DNA of 64,000 nt from VRUE01 sp963697695 (GTDB taxonomy: Bacteria; Actinomycetota; Thermoleophilia; Solirubrobacterales; 70-9). Under the pieces are notes generated by a model. It did no database searches and was not told the origin of the DNA. It saw only the letters and a list, made by a program, of their open reading frames with translations. Shown here in pieces: positions 34,267 through 42,745 of the stretch; within the stretch, counting starts at the first letter, position 1, and every line of letters starts with the position of its first letter. The position numbers were made by a program, and so were the translations under genes. The stretch spans positions 1 to 64,000 of the forward strand of contig OY969094.1 in assembly GCA_963697695.1 (NCBI GenBank), in the 5' to 3' direction.

Positions 34267-35433
34267 ATGACGGCGTTCCGTTTCACCACGGCAGGCGAGT
34301 CGCACGGCCCTGGGCTGGTCGCGATCGTCGAGGGCATGCCGGCCGGTCTCGCGCTCGACCGCGAGGCGCTCGACCGGGACATGGCCCGGCGCCAGCTCGG
34401 TCATGGCCGCGGCGGACGGATGAAGATCGAGACCGATTCGGTCGAGGTCCGCTCGGGAATGCGCCACGGACGCACCCTCGGCAGCCCGGTCGCAGTCCTG
34501 GTCGCCAACCGCGACTACGCCAACTGGGAGGAGCGGATGAACCCCTGGCCGGTCGACGCCGAGATCGACGAGGTCCACCTGCCGCGCCCGGGTCACGCCG
34601 ACCTGGTCGGTGCCCAGAAGTATGGCCACACGGACATCCGCAACGTCCTGGAGCGGGCCAGCGCCCGCGAGACGGCGGCCCGGGTCGCCGCCGGCTCTCT
34701 CGCGCGAGGCTTCCTCGCCGCGCTCGGCGTCAGCGTCCACAGCCACGTGACCCAGATCGCCTCGGTCAAGGCGCCGGAGCGGTCCGACCTCGGTTTGGAG
34801 GACTTCGAGGGGGTCGACGAGGATCCGGTCCGCTGCCTCGATGCCGAGGCCAGCGCGGCGATGGTCGAGGAGATCAACCGCCTGCGCAAGGCCAACGAGA
34901 GCCTCGGCGGCAGCTTCGAGGTGCGTGCCTTCGGTCTCGTGCCCGGCCTCGGTTCGCACATCTCCTGGGAAGACCGCCTCGACGGGCGCCTCGCCGGCGC
35001 CGTCGCCTCGATCCAGTCGGTGAAGGGCGTGGCGATCGGGGAAGCCTGGGACGTCGCCGGCCGGCCCGGCTCCGAGGCCCACGACGAGATCTTCTGGTCC
35101 GAGGATCGCGGCTACTTCCGCGAGACCAATCACGCCGGCGGCCTCGAGGGCGGGATGACCAACGGCCTGCCGCTCTCCGTGCGCGCCGCGATCAAGCCGA
35201 TCTCGACGTTGACCAAGCCGCTGCGCTCGGTCGACACCGAGACCAAGGAGCCGACGCAAGCACTGCGCGAGCGCACCGACTCGACCGTGGTGCCGGCAGC
35301 GGCCGTCGTCGCCGAGGCGATGGTCTGTCTCGTGCTCGCCGGCTGCTACCGCGAGAAGTTCGGCGGCGACCACATCGACGACGTGCTGGCGGCGGTCGAG
35401 GCTTACAAGCAGCGAATCGACTTCCGGCGCTAG
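34267..35433 (+). CDS. aroC: Chorismate synthase
   Basis: 388 residues from the ATG at 34267 (MTAFRFTTAGESHG); a TTG at 34240 could add nine residues but lies before a TAGCCT box eight bases upstream of the ATG. Conserved FMN and substrate motifs include GRGGRMKIETD, RPGHADLVGAQKY, RASARETAARVAAG and RETNHAGGLEGGMTNG. It uses reduced FMN to eliminate phosphate from EPSP and form chorismate. EPSP synthase (aroA) is not in this window. Confidence 0.96.
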   Translation: MTAFRFTTAGESHGPGLVAIVEGMPAGLALDREALDRDMARRQLGHGRGGRMKIETDSVEVRSGMRHGRTLGSPVAVLVANRDYANWEERMNPWPVDAEIDEVHLPRPGHADLVGAQKYGHTDIRNVLERASARETAARVAAGSLARGFLAALGVSVHSHVTQIASVKAPERSDLGLEDFEGVDEDPVRCLDAEASAAMVEEINRLRKANESLGGSFEVRAFGLVPGLGSHISWEDRLDGRLAGAVASIQSVKGVAIGEAWDVAGRPGSEAHDEIFWSEDRGYFRETNHAGGLEGGMTNGLPLSVRAAIKPISTLTKPLRSVDTETKEPTQALRERTDSTVVPAAAVVAEAMVCLVLAGCYREKFGGDHIDDVLAAVEAYKQRIDFRR

Positions 35434-35435
35434 GC

Positions 35436-36965
35436 GTGCAGCCCGCACTGGTATTCATCGGCTTCATGGGCGCCGGCAAGTCGACCGCGCTCGCAGCGGC
35501 GCGCGAAGCCGGTTTCGAGACGACCGAGATCGACGAGCTGATGGAAGAGGCGTTCGGCAAGCCGATCTCCACCACCTTCGAGGAGGACGGGGAGGAGGCG
35601 TTCAGGGCGCGCGAGGCGGAGGTGGTCGGATCCCTGCTCGAGCGGGCCGACGGCGGCGCGGTCGCCCTCGGCGGCGGCAGCATCCTCTCCGAACGGGTAC
35701 GCAACGCCCTCGACCGTCACATCGTCGTCTGGCTGCAGATCGAGGCGACCGAGGCCTGGCGGCGGATCGCCCACAGCGACCGGCCGCTTGCCCGCAACGC
35801 GGACGACGTCGCTCGTCTGCTCGAGGAGCGCCTGCCCTTCTACGAATCGCTGGCGGATGCGGTCATCCCTACGGGCGACCGTGGCCTGATCGGCCGCGCG
35901 CTGCCCTCGGCGATGGGCTTGGTGGAGTTGCCGCCAGGGACGAAGCTGCTCTGGGCCACGAGCGCCTCTGGTGAGTACCCGGTCTTCGTCGGCCCGGGAC
36001 TGCTCGACGCCGGCTGCTGGCCGCAGGCACAGCGGCGCTTCTGCGTCACCGACACCGCGGTCGGCGCGCTCTACGCCGAGCGGGCCGAGCCGCTCGAGGC
36101 CCGGGTCGAGGTCCCGCCCGGTGAGGGCGCGAAGACGATGGCGGAGGCCGAGCGGGTGCTGCGCGAGCTGGCCCAGGCGGGGATGACCCGGGAAGACCAG
36201 GTGCTCGCCCTTGGCGGCGGCGTCGTCGGCGACCTGGCCGGGTTCTGCGCCCACGTCTACCAGCGGGGGGTGGAGGTGGTGCAGGTCCCGACCACCCTGG
36301 TTGCCCAGGTCGACTCCGCCTACGGCGGCAAGACCGGCGTCGACCTACCCGAGGGCAAGAACTACGCGGGGGCCTATCACCTGCCTGCGGCGGTGATCGC
36401 CGACACCTCGACTCTCGCGAGCTTGCCCGCAGAGGAGCTCGCGGCCGGCCTCGTCGAGGTGGTGAAGACGGGGCTGCTCGCGGGCGGTCGGCTCTGGGAG
36501 AACGTGCGAGGGATGGAAACCCTCCAGCCAGAGACCCTGGGGGACATCGTCTTCGCCTGTGCCCGTTACAAGTGCGGCGTGGTTGCAGCTGACGAGCGGG
36601 ACTCGGGGCTGCGCGAGGTGCTCAATCTCGGCCACACCGTCGGCCACGCGATCGAGGCCGCGAGCGGCTACTCGCGCTACCGCCACGGCGAGGCGGTCGG
36701 CCTCGGGCTGCTGGCTGCGCTGCGTCTCTCTGACGCTCCCGCTTTGCGCGACGAGGTTGCCGCGATCCTCGCGCGCCACCGGCTTCCGGTCGCCCTCGAT
36801 GCCGACGTCGGCGTCGAGGAGATCCTCACCGCGCTGCAGCGCGACAAGAAGCGCACCGCCGCGGGCGTCGGCTTCGTCCTCCTCTCCGAGCCCGGGGCTC
36901 CCCGCACCGGCCGGCTGGTCGACCCGGCAAAGGTCCGGGCTGCCGTGGAAGAGTTGTACCCATGA
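35436..36965 (+). CDS. aroKB: Bifunctional shikimate kinase / 3-dehydroquinate synthase
   Basis: 509 residues from a GTG two bases after aroC. Residues 1-160 are shikimate kinase: P-loop FMGAGKST, substrate Asp in EIDEL, GGG loop and the lid arginine in SDRPLARN. Residues about 170-509 are 3-dehydroquinate synthase: LALGGGVVGDLAGF, VPTTLVAQVDSAYGGKTGVD, KNYAGAYHLP, and metal ligands in NLGHTVGHAIE and YRHGEAVG. AroB makes dehydroquinate early in the pathway and AroK phosphorylates shikimate later, so the fused activities are not consecutive. An aroQ gene overlaps the stop by four bases. Confidence 0.95.
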   Translation: MQPALVFIGFMGAGKSTALAAAREAGFETTEIDELMEEAFGKPISTTFEEDGEEAFRAREAEVVGSLLERADGGAVALGGGSILSERVRNALDRHIVVWLQIEATEAWRRIAHSDRPLARNADDVARLLEERLPFYESLADAVIPTGDRGLIGRALPSAMGLVELPPGTKLLWATSASGEYPVFVGPGLLDAGCWPQAQRRFCVTDTAVGALYAERAEPLEARVEVPPGEGAKTMAEAERVLRELAQAGMTREDQVLALGGGVVGDLAGFCAHVYQRGVEVVQVPTTLVAQVDSAYGGKTGVDLPEGKNYAGAYHLPAAVIADTSTLASLPAEELAAGLVEVVKTGLLAGGRLWENVRGMETLQPETLGDIVFACARYKCGVVAADERDSGLREVLNLGHTVGHAIEAASGYSRYRHGEAVGLGLLAALRLSDAPALRDEVAAILARHRLPVALDADVGVEEILTALQRDKKRTAAGVGFVLLSEPGAPRTGRLVDPAKVRAAVEELYP

Positions 36966-37429
36966 CGAGCGCCCACAACCGCGTCGCGGTCCTGCACGGA
37001 GTCAATTTCGACATCCTCGAGAAGCGCGACGCCGGCGTCTACGGCGGCCTCTCGCTGAGCGAACTGGAGCGGAAGATCGGCGCCTGGGCCCGCGAGCTCG
37101 GCCTGGAAGCGATCTTCTTCCAGACCAACGCCGAGGGCGAGTTCGTCGAGTACCTGCACCGGCTGCCGGACACCGCCGACGCGGCGCTGGTCAACGCCGG
37201 TGCCTGGTCCCACTACAGCCGGGCGATCGCCGATGCGCTCGACGTCGCCCGCCTGCCCTCGGTCGAGGTCCATCTCTCCGACGTCGAGTCGCGCGAGGAC
37301 TGGCGCAGGGAGTCGGTCTTCGACGGCCTCGTCCTGGCGAAGATCTCCGGCAAGGGGCCGGACGGGTATCGCGAGGCGCTCGAGACCCTGGCCCGCGAGC
37401 TCGGCGTGCTCGGGGACGGCGACAGGTGA
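36962..37429 (+). CDS. aroQ: Type II 3-dehydroquinate dehydratase, divergent motifs
   Basis: 155 residues, flavodoxin-like dodecameric family that dehydrates 3-dehydroquinate. The usual GPNLNLLGxRE reads GVNFDILEKRD, and NPGAxTHTS reads NAGAWSHYS, but the key Arg, the catalytic Tyr in VYGG, the Asn and His of the second motif and the VEVHLS Glu/His are kept, so activity is likely. The tail KISGKGPDGY corresponds to the normal ISGxGxxGY. It is coupled to aroKB and to the downstream peptidase by four-base overlaps. Confidence 0.88.
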   Translation: MTSAHNRVAVLHGVNFDILEKRDAGVYGGLSLSELERKIGAWARELGLEAIFFQTNAEGEFVEYLHRLPDTADAALVNAGAWSHYSRAIADALDVARLPSVEVHLSDVESREDWRRESVFDGLVLAKISGKGPDGYREALETLARELGVLGDGDR

Positions 37430-38484
37430 AGGAGCGCGGCGACCGGCTCGCGGCTCTCCTGGGCGAGCACGAGCTGGACCGGATCCTCGTCACCGATCTG
37501 GTCAACGTTCGCTACCTGACCGGCTTCGGGGGGACCAACGGCGCCTGCGTCTGCGGTGCGGAGGATCGCGTCTTCCTCACCGACTTCCGCTACACCGAGC
37601 GCGCCGAGGCCGAGGTCGACGGCTGGGAGGTGGTGACCGTCAGCGACGACTGGCTGGGCGGGATCGCGGGCCGCCTCGCCGGCCGCACAGGCTTCGAAGA
37701 CCATCACCTCTCGGTCCGCACCCATGGCCGCCTGGAGAAGAAACTCCCCGATGGGATCACGCTGGCGCCGGCGGGTGAGCTCGTCGAGAAGCTGCGCCGG
37801 GTGAAGGATGCTGCGGAGCAGGCGGCAATCGCCGCGGCGGCGGAGCTTGCCGACGACGTCTGGCGCTGGGCCCTGGAACGCGGCCTCATCGGTCGCAGCG
37901 AGCAAGACGTGGCGGCTGCGGCGGAAGCGCGGATGCGTGAGCTGGGCGCCGAGCCATCCTTTCCGGCAATCGTCGCGGCGGGCCGAAATGGGGCTCTGCC
38001 ACACGCCGAGCCGGGAGACCGCGAGATCGGCCGCGGCGAGCTGGTCGTCTTCGACATGGGCGCCAAGCTCGACGGCTACTGCTCCGATGGCACACGGACC
38101 TTTGCCACGGGCGAGCCCGGCGAGTTGGCCCGCCGGGTCTACGAGGTCGTGCGGGCGGCGCAGGCGGCGGCGCTAGACGCCGTCGCTGCCGGGGCCGAGG
38201 GGGAAGCGGTCGACTCGGTTGCCCGCAGGATCATCGACGAGGCCGGCCATGGGGACCGCTTCGGCCACGGGCTGGGCCATGGCGTCGGTCTCGAGGTTCA
38301 CGAGGCGCCGCGTGTCTCGCTGCGTTCCGACGACGTGCTGCAGGAGGGAGAGGTGGTCACGGTCGAGCCGGGTGTCTACCTGCCCGGTGAGCTTGGCGTG
38401 CGGATCGAGGATTTGGTCGTGGTCACCGCGAGTGGCTGCCGCAACCTCAGCGGCCTGCCGAAGGAGCTTCAGCTGGTCGAGTAG
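37426..38484 (+). CDS. pepQ: Xaa-Pro peptidase (M24 family)
   Basis: 352 residues with an N-terminal creatinase-like domain (LVNVRYLTGFGGTNGACV) and a pita-bread catalytic domain. The five metal ligands are visible: two Asp in VFDMGAKLDGYCSDGTRTF, His in HGVGLEVHEAP, Glu in VVTVEPGVYLPG and Glu in GVRIEDLVVV. It releases N-terminal residues before proline. The location directly between aroQ and usually efp is a recurrent one in Gram-positive bacteria. The start is GTG and overlaps the aroQ stop. Confidence 0.9.
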   Translation: MKERGDRLAALLGEHELDRILVTDLVNVRYLTGFGGTNGACVCGAEDRVFLTDFRYTERAEAEVDGWEVVTVSDDWLGGIAGRLAGRTGFEDHHLSVRTHGRLEKKLPDGITLAPAGELVEKLRRVKDAAEQAAIAAAAELADDVWRWALERGLIGRSEQDVAAAAEARMRELGAEPSFPAIVAAGRNGALPHAEPGDREIGRGELVVFDMGAKLDGYCSDGTRTFATGEPGELARRVYEVVRAAQAAALDAVAAGAEGEAVDSVARRIIDEAGHGDRFGHGLGHGVGLEVHEAPRVSLRSDDVLQEGEVVTVEPGVYLPGELGVRIEDLVVVTASGCRNLSGLPKELQLVE

Positions 38485-38541
38485 GGCCGGTCAGCACGCT
38501 GCAAAGTTAAGTGGCGGCGGGCAGCGGGTCGATGGGCGCCC

Positions 38542-39588
38542 ATGCAGCCGGATCACGCCAACTCGCTCGCCTCCCTCGCTTCGATTCGCGAGGAAGCCCG
38601 TCGCGAACGCCTGCTCGACATGGAGCGCCGCGTGCGTCGCTACCGCACCGCCTGCTTTGCGATCCTGGCGCTGGCGCTTTTCTCAGCCGGTCCCGAGGTC
38701 GGTTGGTTGTGGCTGGCGCCGCTGCTGGCCGGGCTCGCCGGTTTCGCGGTCGCCGATCGCTTCATGCAGACCAGCAGCCGGCCCTGGCTCTGGGTCGCCG
38801 GGGCCTGGGGCGCGCTGCCGTTGCTTCTCGCCGGGGGGGTGATCGCCACCGGCGGCCCGACCAGCCCGGTGGTGATGTTGTTTGCCCTGCCCGCCGTCAC
38901 CCTCGGCGTTCGCTTCGAGCCCTGGGGAATGGTGGTCGGTACGGCCTATCTCCTTGCCGTATTCCTGCTCAGCACGGTTGCGGTCGACCCGGCGGGCGCG
39001 GCCGACCATTCGCAGACCTTGACCGCGGCGGCTGCGTTGATCCTCAGCACGGTCATCCTCTCCGGCGCTCTGGTCGAGTCCGATCGGGCCCACCGCCGCC
39101 GCTCGACCCTCGATCCCCTGACCGGGCTCTTCAATCGCAACGCGCTCGAGCAGCGCTTGGGCGAGCTGGACGGACAGCCCTGCAGCGTCGAGAAAGAGCT
39201 TTCCCACGCTCTGCTGCTCTGCGACCTCGACCACTTCAAGCGGGTCAACGATCGCCATGGCCATGCGGCCGGCGATGCGGTCCTCCAGGACGTCGCCTAC
39301 ACGATGCGCGCCGCCCTCCGCGCCGGCGACTCGATCTACCGAATCGGCGGCGAGGAGATCCTCGTCGTCCTTCCGGGGGCGAGCGAAGAGGACGCGGTCG
39401 GTATCGCGGAGCGCCTGCGCCAGGCGGTGCGCGACCGGCGCCCGGGCGGGGTGGAGGTGACGATCAGCATCGGCGCTGCGGTCAGCAAGCCGGCAACGGT
39501 CGATACGGATGACCTGGTGGCTCGAGCCGATGCTGCGCTCTACTCGGCGAAGGCAAACGGACGCGACACCGTCTTCGTCGCCAGCTGA
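38542..39588 (+). CDS. Membrane-bound diguanylate cyclase (GGDEF)
   Basis: 348 residues. About five to six membrane helices occupy residues 35-180, followed by a GGDEF domain (STLDPLTGLFNRNALEQRL onward). The active loop reads RIGGEEILVVLP, a functional GGEEx variant, and an RAGD inhibition site sits five residues before it. It should make cyclic-di-GMP from two GTP, with product feedback. No EAL domain or sensory PAS is present; the membrane part would be the sensor. It starts 57 bases after pepQ. Confidence 0.9.
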   Translation: MQPDHANSLASLASIREEARRERLLDMERRVRRYRTACFAILALALFSAGPEVGWLWLAPLLAGLAGFAVADRFMQTSSRPWLWVAGAWGALPLLLAGGVIATGGPTSPVVMLFALPAVTLGVRFEPWGMVVGTAYLLAVFLLSTVAVDPAGAADHSQTLTAAAALILSTVILSGALVESDRAHRRRSTLDPLTGLFNRNALEQRLGELDGQPCSVEKELSHALLLCDLDHFKRVNDRHGHAAGDAVLQDVAYTMRAALRAGDSIYRIGGEEILVVLPGASEEDAVGIAERLRQAVRDRRPGGVEVTISIGAAVSKPATVDTDDLVARADAALYSAKANGRDTVFVAS

Positions 39589-39610
39589 GCTGAGAGAAGC
39601 GCTTGCCGGG

Positions 39611-40660
39611 CTAGCGGCTGAGGTCGAGGCCGTCTTGCAGGCGGGAGGCGAAGGCGGCGATCAGCTCGACCGCGCCCTCGAGGTCCGCGAGGTCGACGGT
39701 CTCCACCGGCGAGTGCATGTAGCGAAGGGGGATCGAGACCAGCCCGGTGGGAACGCCCGAGCGGGAGATCTGGATCACGTCGGCATCGGTGCTCGTGCCG
39801 CGGCCGGTGGCGCTTACCGTGTGCTCGATCCCGGCCTCTTCCGCGGTCTCGACCAGGAGCTCGAAGACCTTCGGCGAGAGGGTCGCGCCCCGGAAGATCA
39901 CCGGGCCCGAGCCGAGCGGGTGGTCGCCGAGCTCTTTTTCGTCGATCCCGGGCGCGTCGGTTGCGTGGGTGACGTCGACCGCGACCGCCAAGTCCGGGCG
40001 CAGGGCGAAGGTCGAGGTCCTGGCGCCGAAGAGGCCGATCTCCTCCTGTACGGCGGCGACGGCCGCGAAGCTGCCGTTGAGCGACTTGCGCTCGTTGCAG
40101 CGGCGCAGCGCCTCCAGGGCGACGTAGGCGCCGAGGCGGTTGTCCATCGAACGGGAGGCCAGCCGGTTTCCCGCGAGGCGCATCGGCTCGGACGCGATCA
40201 CGACCGGATCTCCCACCCGGACCAGCTCCGCGGCCTCGTCGCGGTCGGCGGCGCCGACGTCGATGTGCATGCCCTTCAGTTCGACGACCTTTTTGCGCTG
40301 GTCCGGCTCGAGCAGGTGGATCGGCTTGCGCCCGACGACCCCGAGCACCGGGCCGCTCTTGCCCTGTACCTCGACCCGCTGCCCGGCCAGGATCTGCGGA
40401 TCCCAGCCGCCGATCGGGGCGAACCAGAGGAAGCCCTTCTCGTCGATGTGGGTGATCAGCAGCCCGATCTCGTCGATATGACCGACCACGGCGAGCAGCG
40501 GGGAGGCCTCTCCAAAGCGGGCGACAGACGAGCCGATTCCGTCGCTTGAAAGAGAGGCGAACGACGCTTCCTCGCGCCAGACCGCTGCCGCCGGGCCCTC
40601 GTATCCGGACGGGGCGGGCGCCCGGAGAAGGCGATCGAGTAGCGGCGGAGTCTCAATCAC
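39611..40660 (-). CDS. M42-family aminopeptidase
   Basis: 349 residues from a GTG at 40660 (VIETPPLLDRLLRAPAPSGYEG). The dinuclear metal site is recognisable: His/Asp in VVGHIDEIG, bridging Asp in RSMDNRLGAY, Glu pair in AVQEEIGLFG, Asp in AVDVTHATD and the terminal His in LRYMHSPVE. Family members form tetrahedral complexes that trim peptides in the cytosol. An in-frame ATG at 40792 would add a low-complexity extension overlapping the divergent SDR gene and is unlikely. Confidence 0.9.
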   Translation of the reverse strand: MIETPPLLDRLLRAPAPSGYEGPAAAVWREEASFASLSSDGIGSSVARFGEASPLLAVVGHIDEIGLLITHIDEKGFLWFAPIGGWDPQILAGQRVEVQGKSGPVLGVVGRKPIHLLEPDQRKKVVELKGMHIDVGAADRDEAAELVRVGDPVVIASEPMRLAGNRLASRSMDNRLGAYVALEALRRCNERKSLNGSFAAVAAVQEEIGLFGARTSTFALRPDLAVAVDVTHATDAPGIDEKELGDHPLGSGPVIFRGATLSPKVFELLVETAEEAGIEHTVSATGRGTSTDADVIQISRSGVPTGLVSIPLRYMHSPVETVDLADLEGAVELIAAFASRLQDGLDLSR

Positions 40661-40725
40661 GGGCGGGCAGTATGTCGAACTCAAACAAACATCCGCTGCC
40701 TGGCTATTCGAATAGATTTCGGCAG

Positions 40726-41547
40726 GTGAGCCCGGGGGTGACGACGGCATTGGTGACTGGGGCCTCCAGCGGGATCGGCGAGGCGACGGCACGGCGCCTG
40801 GCGCACGAGCCGAACCTCGAGCTCGTCCTCGTCGCCCGTCGTGAAGAGCGGCTGCGAGCGCTGGCTGATTCGCTGCCCTGCCGTGCCACCTACCTGGCGG
40901 TGGACCTCACCGACGCCGATGCGCCACAGCGGGTTCGCGCTCACGTCGAGGCCGAGCACGAGCGCCTTGCCCTACTGGTCAACAACGCCGGAGCTGCCTG
41001 GCGCGGCAGCTTCGCCGAGGGCGGCCACGCCAACGTCCAACGCCACATGGAGCTCAACTTCGACGCGGTCGTTCGCCTCACGGAGGCCCTGCTTCCACTG
41101 CTGCGCACCTCGAGTCCGAGCGCGATCGTCAACGTGGCCAGCACCGCGGGCCGGGTTTCGCGAGCCCGCACCGGTGCCTACTCGGCAAGCAAGTTCGCGC
41201 TGGTCGGCTGGACGGACTCCCTCTACGCGGAGGAGAAGCCCTACGGCGTCCACGTCGGCATGGTGCTGCCCGGCTTCATCGTCACCGAGGGCTTCCCGGC
41301 GACCGAGCTGCGCGAGCGGGCGCTCACCCGCTGGATCGTCTCCAAGCCCGAGAAGGTCGCCGAGGCGATCGTCGAAACCGGCCTGCAGGGCAAGGCGGAA
41401 CGCTACGTTCCCCGGCCCTATGCCCTGGCTGCAGTCACTCGCATCCTCATGCCGAGTGTGGTCCGCCGGGTTCTCTCCGGCGGCGGGGCCGCGAGCTTGA
41501 CTACCAGCACCGGCTCGGATGCCGAGGCTGCCCCGCCGTCCGGCTGA
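40726..41547 (+). CDS. Short-chain dehydrogenase/reductase
   Basis: 273 residues from a GTG at 40726; an ATG at 40672 would add 18 polar residues read from an AT-rich, promoter-like stretch. The Rossmann motif is TGASSGIGEATA, followed by NNAG and the catalytic YSASK with an upstream Ser (NVASTAGR). The cofactor strand VLVARREERL with Arg after the second beta strand suggests NADPH. The substrate is unknown. It is divergent from the M42 peptidase and convergent with the gene at 41554. Confidence 0.88.
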   Translation: MSPGVTTALVTGASSGIGEATARRLAHEPNLELVLVARREERLRALADSLPCRATYLAVDLTDADAPQRVRAHVEAEHERLALLVNNAGAAWRGSFAEGGHANVQRHMELNFDAVVRLTEALLPLLRTSSPSAIVNVASTAGRVSRARTGAYSASKFALVGWTDSLYAEEKPYGVHVGMVLPGFIVTEGFPATELRERALTRWIVSKPEKVAEAIVETGLQGKAERYVPRPYALAAVTRILMPSVVRRVLSGGGAASLTTSTGSDAEAAPPSG

Positions 41548-41553
41548 GCTCGC

Positions 41554-42036
41554 TCAGCTGAAGCGCGAGGGCGTGATTCGGCAGTAGACGAAGTCGAAGA
41601 CGAAGCCGACGTTGTTGGCTGCGTTGCCGCTGCGTTCGACCCGGATCGATTCGTGGGCAGCCTTGATTTTGTCGCCTTCGATCAATGCCTTGCCAAGGTT
41701 GCGCAGGTTTTTCGTCACGATCTTGAGGAAGCCGAACCACTTGACCAGCCTCGCGTCGTCGCCGGGTGGCCGTGGCACCGCGGCGATTTCCCCAACGGTC
41801 TGGCCGAAGGCCTCCGATGCCCGGATGAACTGGTTGCCGGCGACTTTCAGCTTGCCGTTCCTCACTTTCTCACGCACGTTCTTGAGGATCCGCTTGTTGG
41901 CGACCGTGTTCGCTTCGCAGATCGGCTCGACCTGGGCCTTGTATTCGTCACGGGTCGGACCTTCGGCCTGCGCGCTCGCGACGAAGACGAGCATCGCGGC
42001 AGCGATCAAGACGGCGATTCGAAACGTTCCCCTCAT
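41554..42036 (-). CDS. Secreted hypothetical protein
   Basis: 160 residues. MRGTFRIAVLIAAAMLVFVASAQA is a clear signal peptide with an AQA cleavage site (the ATG at 42054 would only lengthen the n-region). The mature part is helical and Lys-rich: RDEYKAQVEPICEANTVANK, then KVAGNQFIRASEAFGQTVGE. Two cysteines (PICEA and VYCRI) could pair. Proteins of this pattern are frequent in related high-GC actinobacteria but have no assigned role. It is convergent with the SDR gene, six bases apart. Confidence 0.65.
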   Translation of the reverse strand: MRGTFRIAVLIAAAMLVFVASAQAEGPTRDEYKAQVEPICEANTVANKRILKNVREKVRNGKLKVAGNQFIRASEAFGQTVGEIAAVPRPPGDDARLVKWFGFLKIVTKNLRNLGKALIEGDKIKAAHESIRVERSGNAANNVGFVFDFVYCRITPSRFS

Positions 42037-42117
42037 CCCTGGCCAAAACAGCATAGGACGCCCCGGGTTTCGCAGCGCTGAGCTGCCGTTAACGCCGAGT
42101 CCCTAGGATTGGCCGCC

Positions 42118-42678
42118 GTGATTTCCACCAATCAGTTCAAGAACGGATCTCATATCGAGATCGACGGGACGATCTTCAGGATCCTCGATTTCCAGCACGT
42201 CAAGCCGGGCAAGGGCGGGGCCTTCGTGCGGACCAAACTGCGCAAGATCGAGGACGGCTCGGTGCAGGACAAGACCTTCCGTGCCGGGGAGAAGTTCCGC
42301 CCGGTGCGGACCGAGTCGCGCAAGATGCAGTACCTCTACGACTCGGGCGACGCGGCGGTCTTCATGGACAGTCGCGACTACGAGCAGATCGAGATCCCGC
42401 GCGAGGTCGCGGGGGAGTCGATGCAGTGGGTGCTGCCCAACGCCGAGGTCGACGTGCTCTTTGTCGATGAGCGGCCCAGCGACGTGCAGGTGGCGAGTGC
42501 GATCGACATGAAGGTGACCCAGACCGAGCCCGGCGTGAAGGGCGATACGGCCTCGGGCGGGGGGACCAAGCCGGCCACCCTCGAGTCCGGGGTGACGGTC
42601 CAGGTGCCGCTCTTCATCGAGGAGGGCGAGACGATTCGGGTCGATACGCGCAGCGGCGAGTACGTCTCCCGCGCATAA
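42118..42678 (+). CDS. efp: Elongation factor P
   Basis: 186 residues in three OB/KOW-like domains. The N-terminal loop HVKPGKGGAF carries the Lys (PGKG) that enters the ribosomal peptidyl-transferase centre, and the end GETIRVDTRSGEYVSRA is typical. EF-P relieves stalling at polyproline. The GTG at 42118 (VISTNQFKNG) matches the family start; a TTG at 42109 is in frame but less likely. TAGGAT lies eight bases before the GTG. No dedicated lysine-modification genes (epmA/epmB) or rhamnosyl transferase are adjacent. Confidence 0.95.
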   Translation: MISTNQFKNGSHIEIDGTIFRILDFQHVKPGKGGAFVRTKLRKIEDGSVQDKTFRAGEKFRPVRTESRKMQYLYDSGDAAVFMDSRDYEQIEIPREVAGESMQWVLPNAEVDVLFVDERPSDVQVASAIDMKVTQTEPGVKGDTASGGGTKPATLESGVTVQVPLFIEEGETIRVDTRSGEYVSRA

Positions 42679-42745
42679 GTCGATTCGGGTTTCGACCGGT
42701 ACTGGCAATAAACAGGCAGGTACGCCATGATGGCGAGGAACTCGC

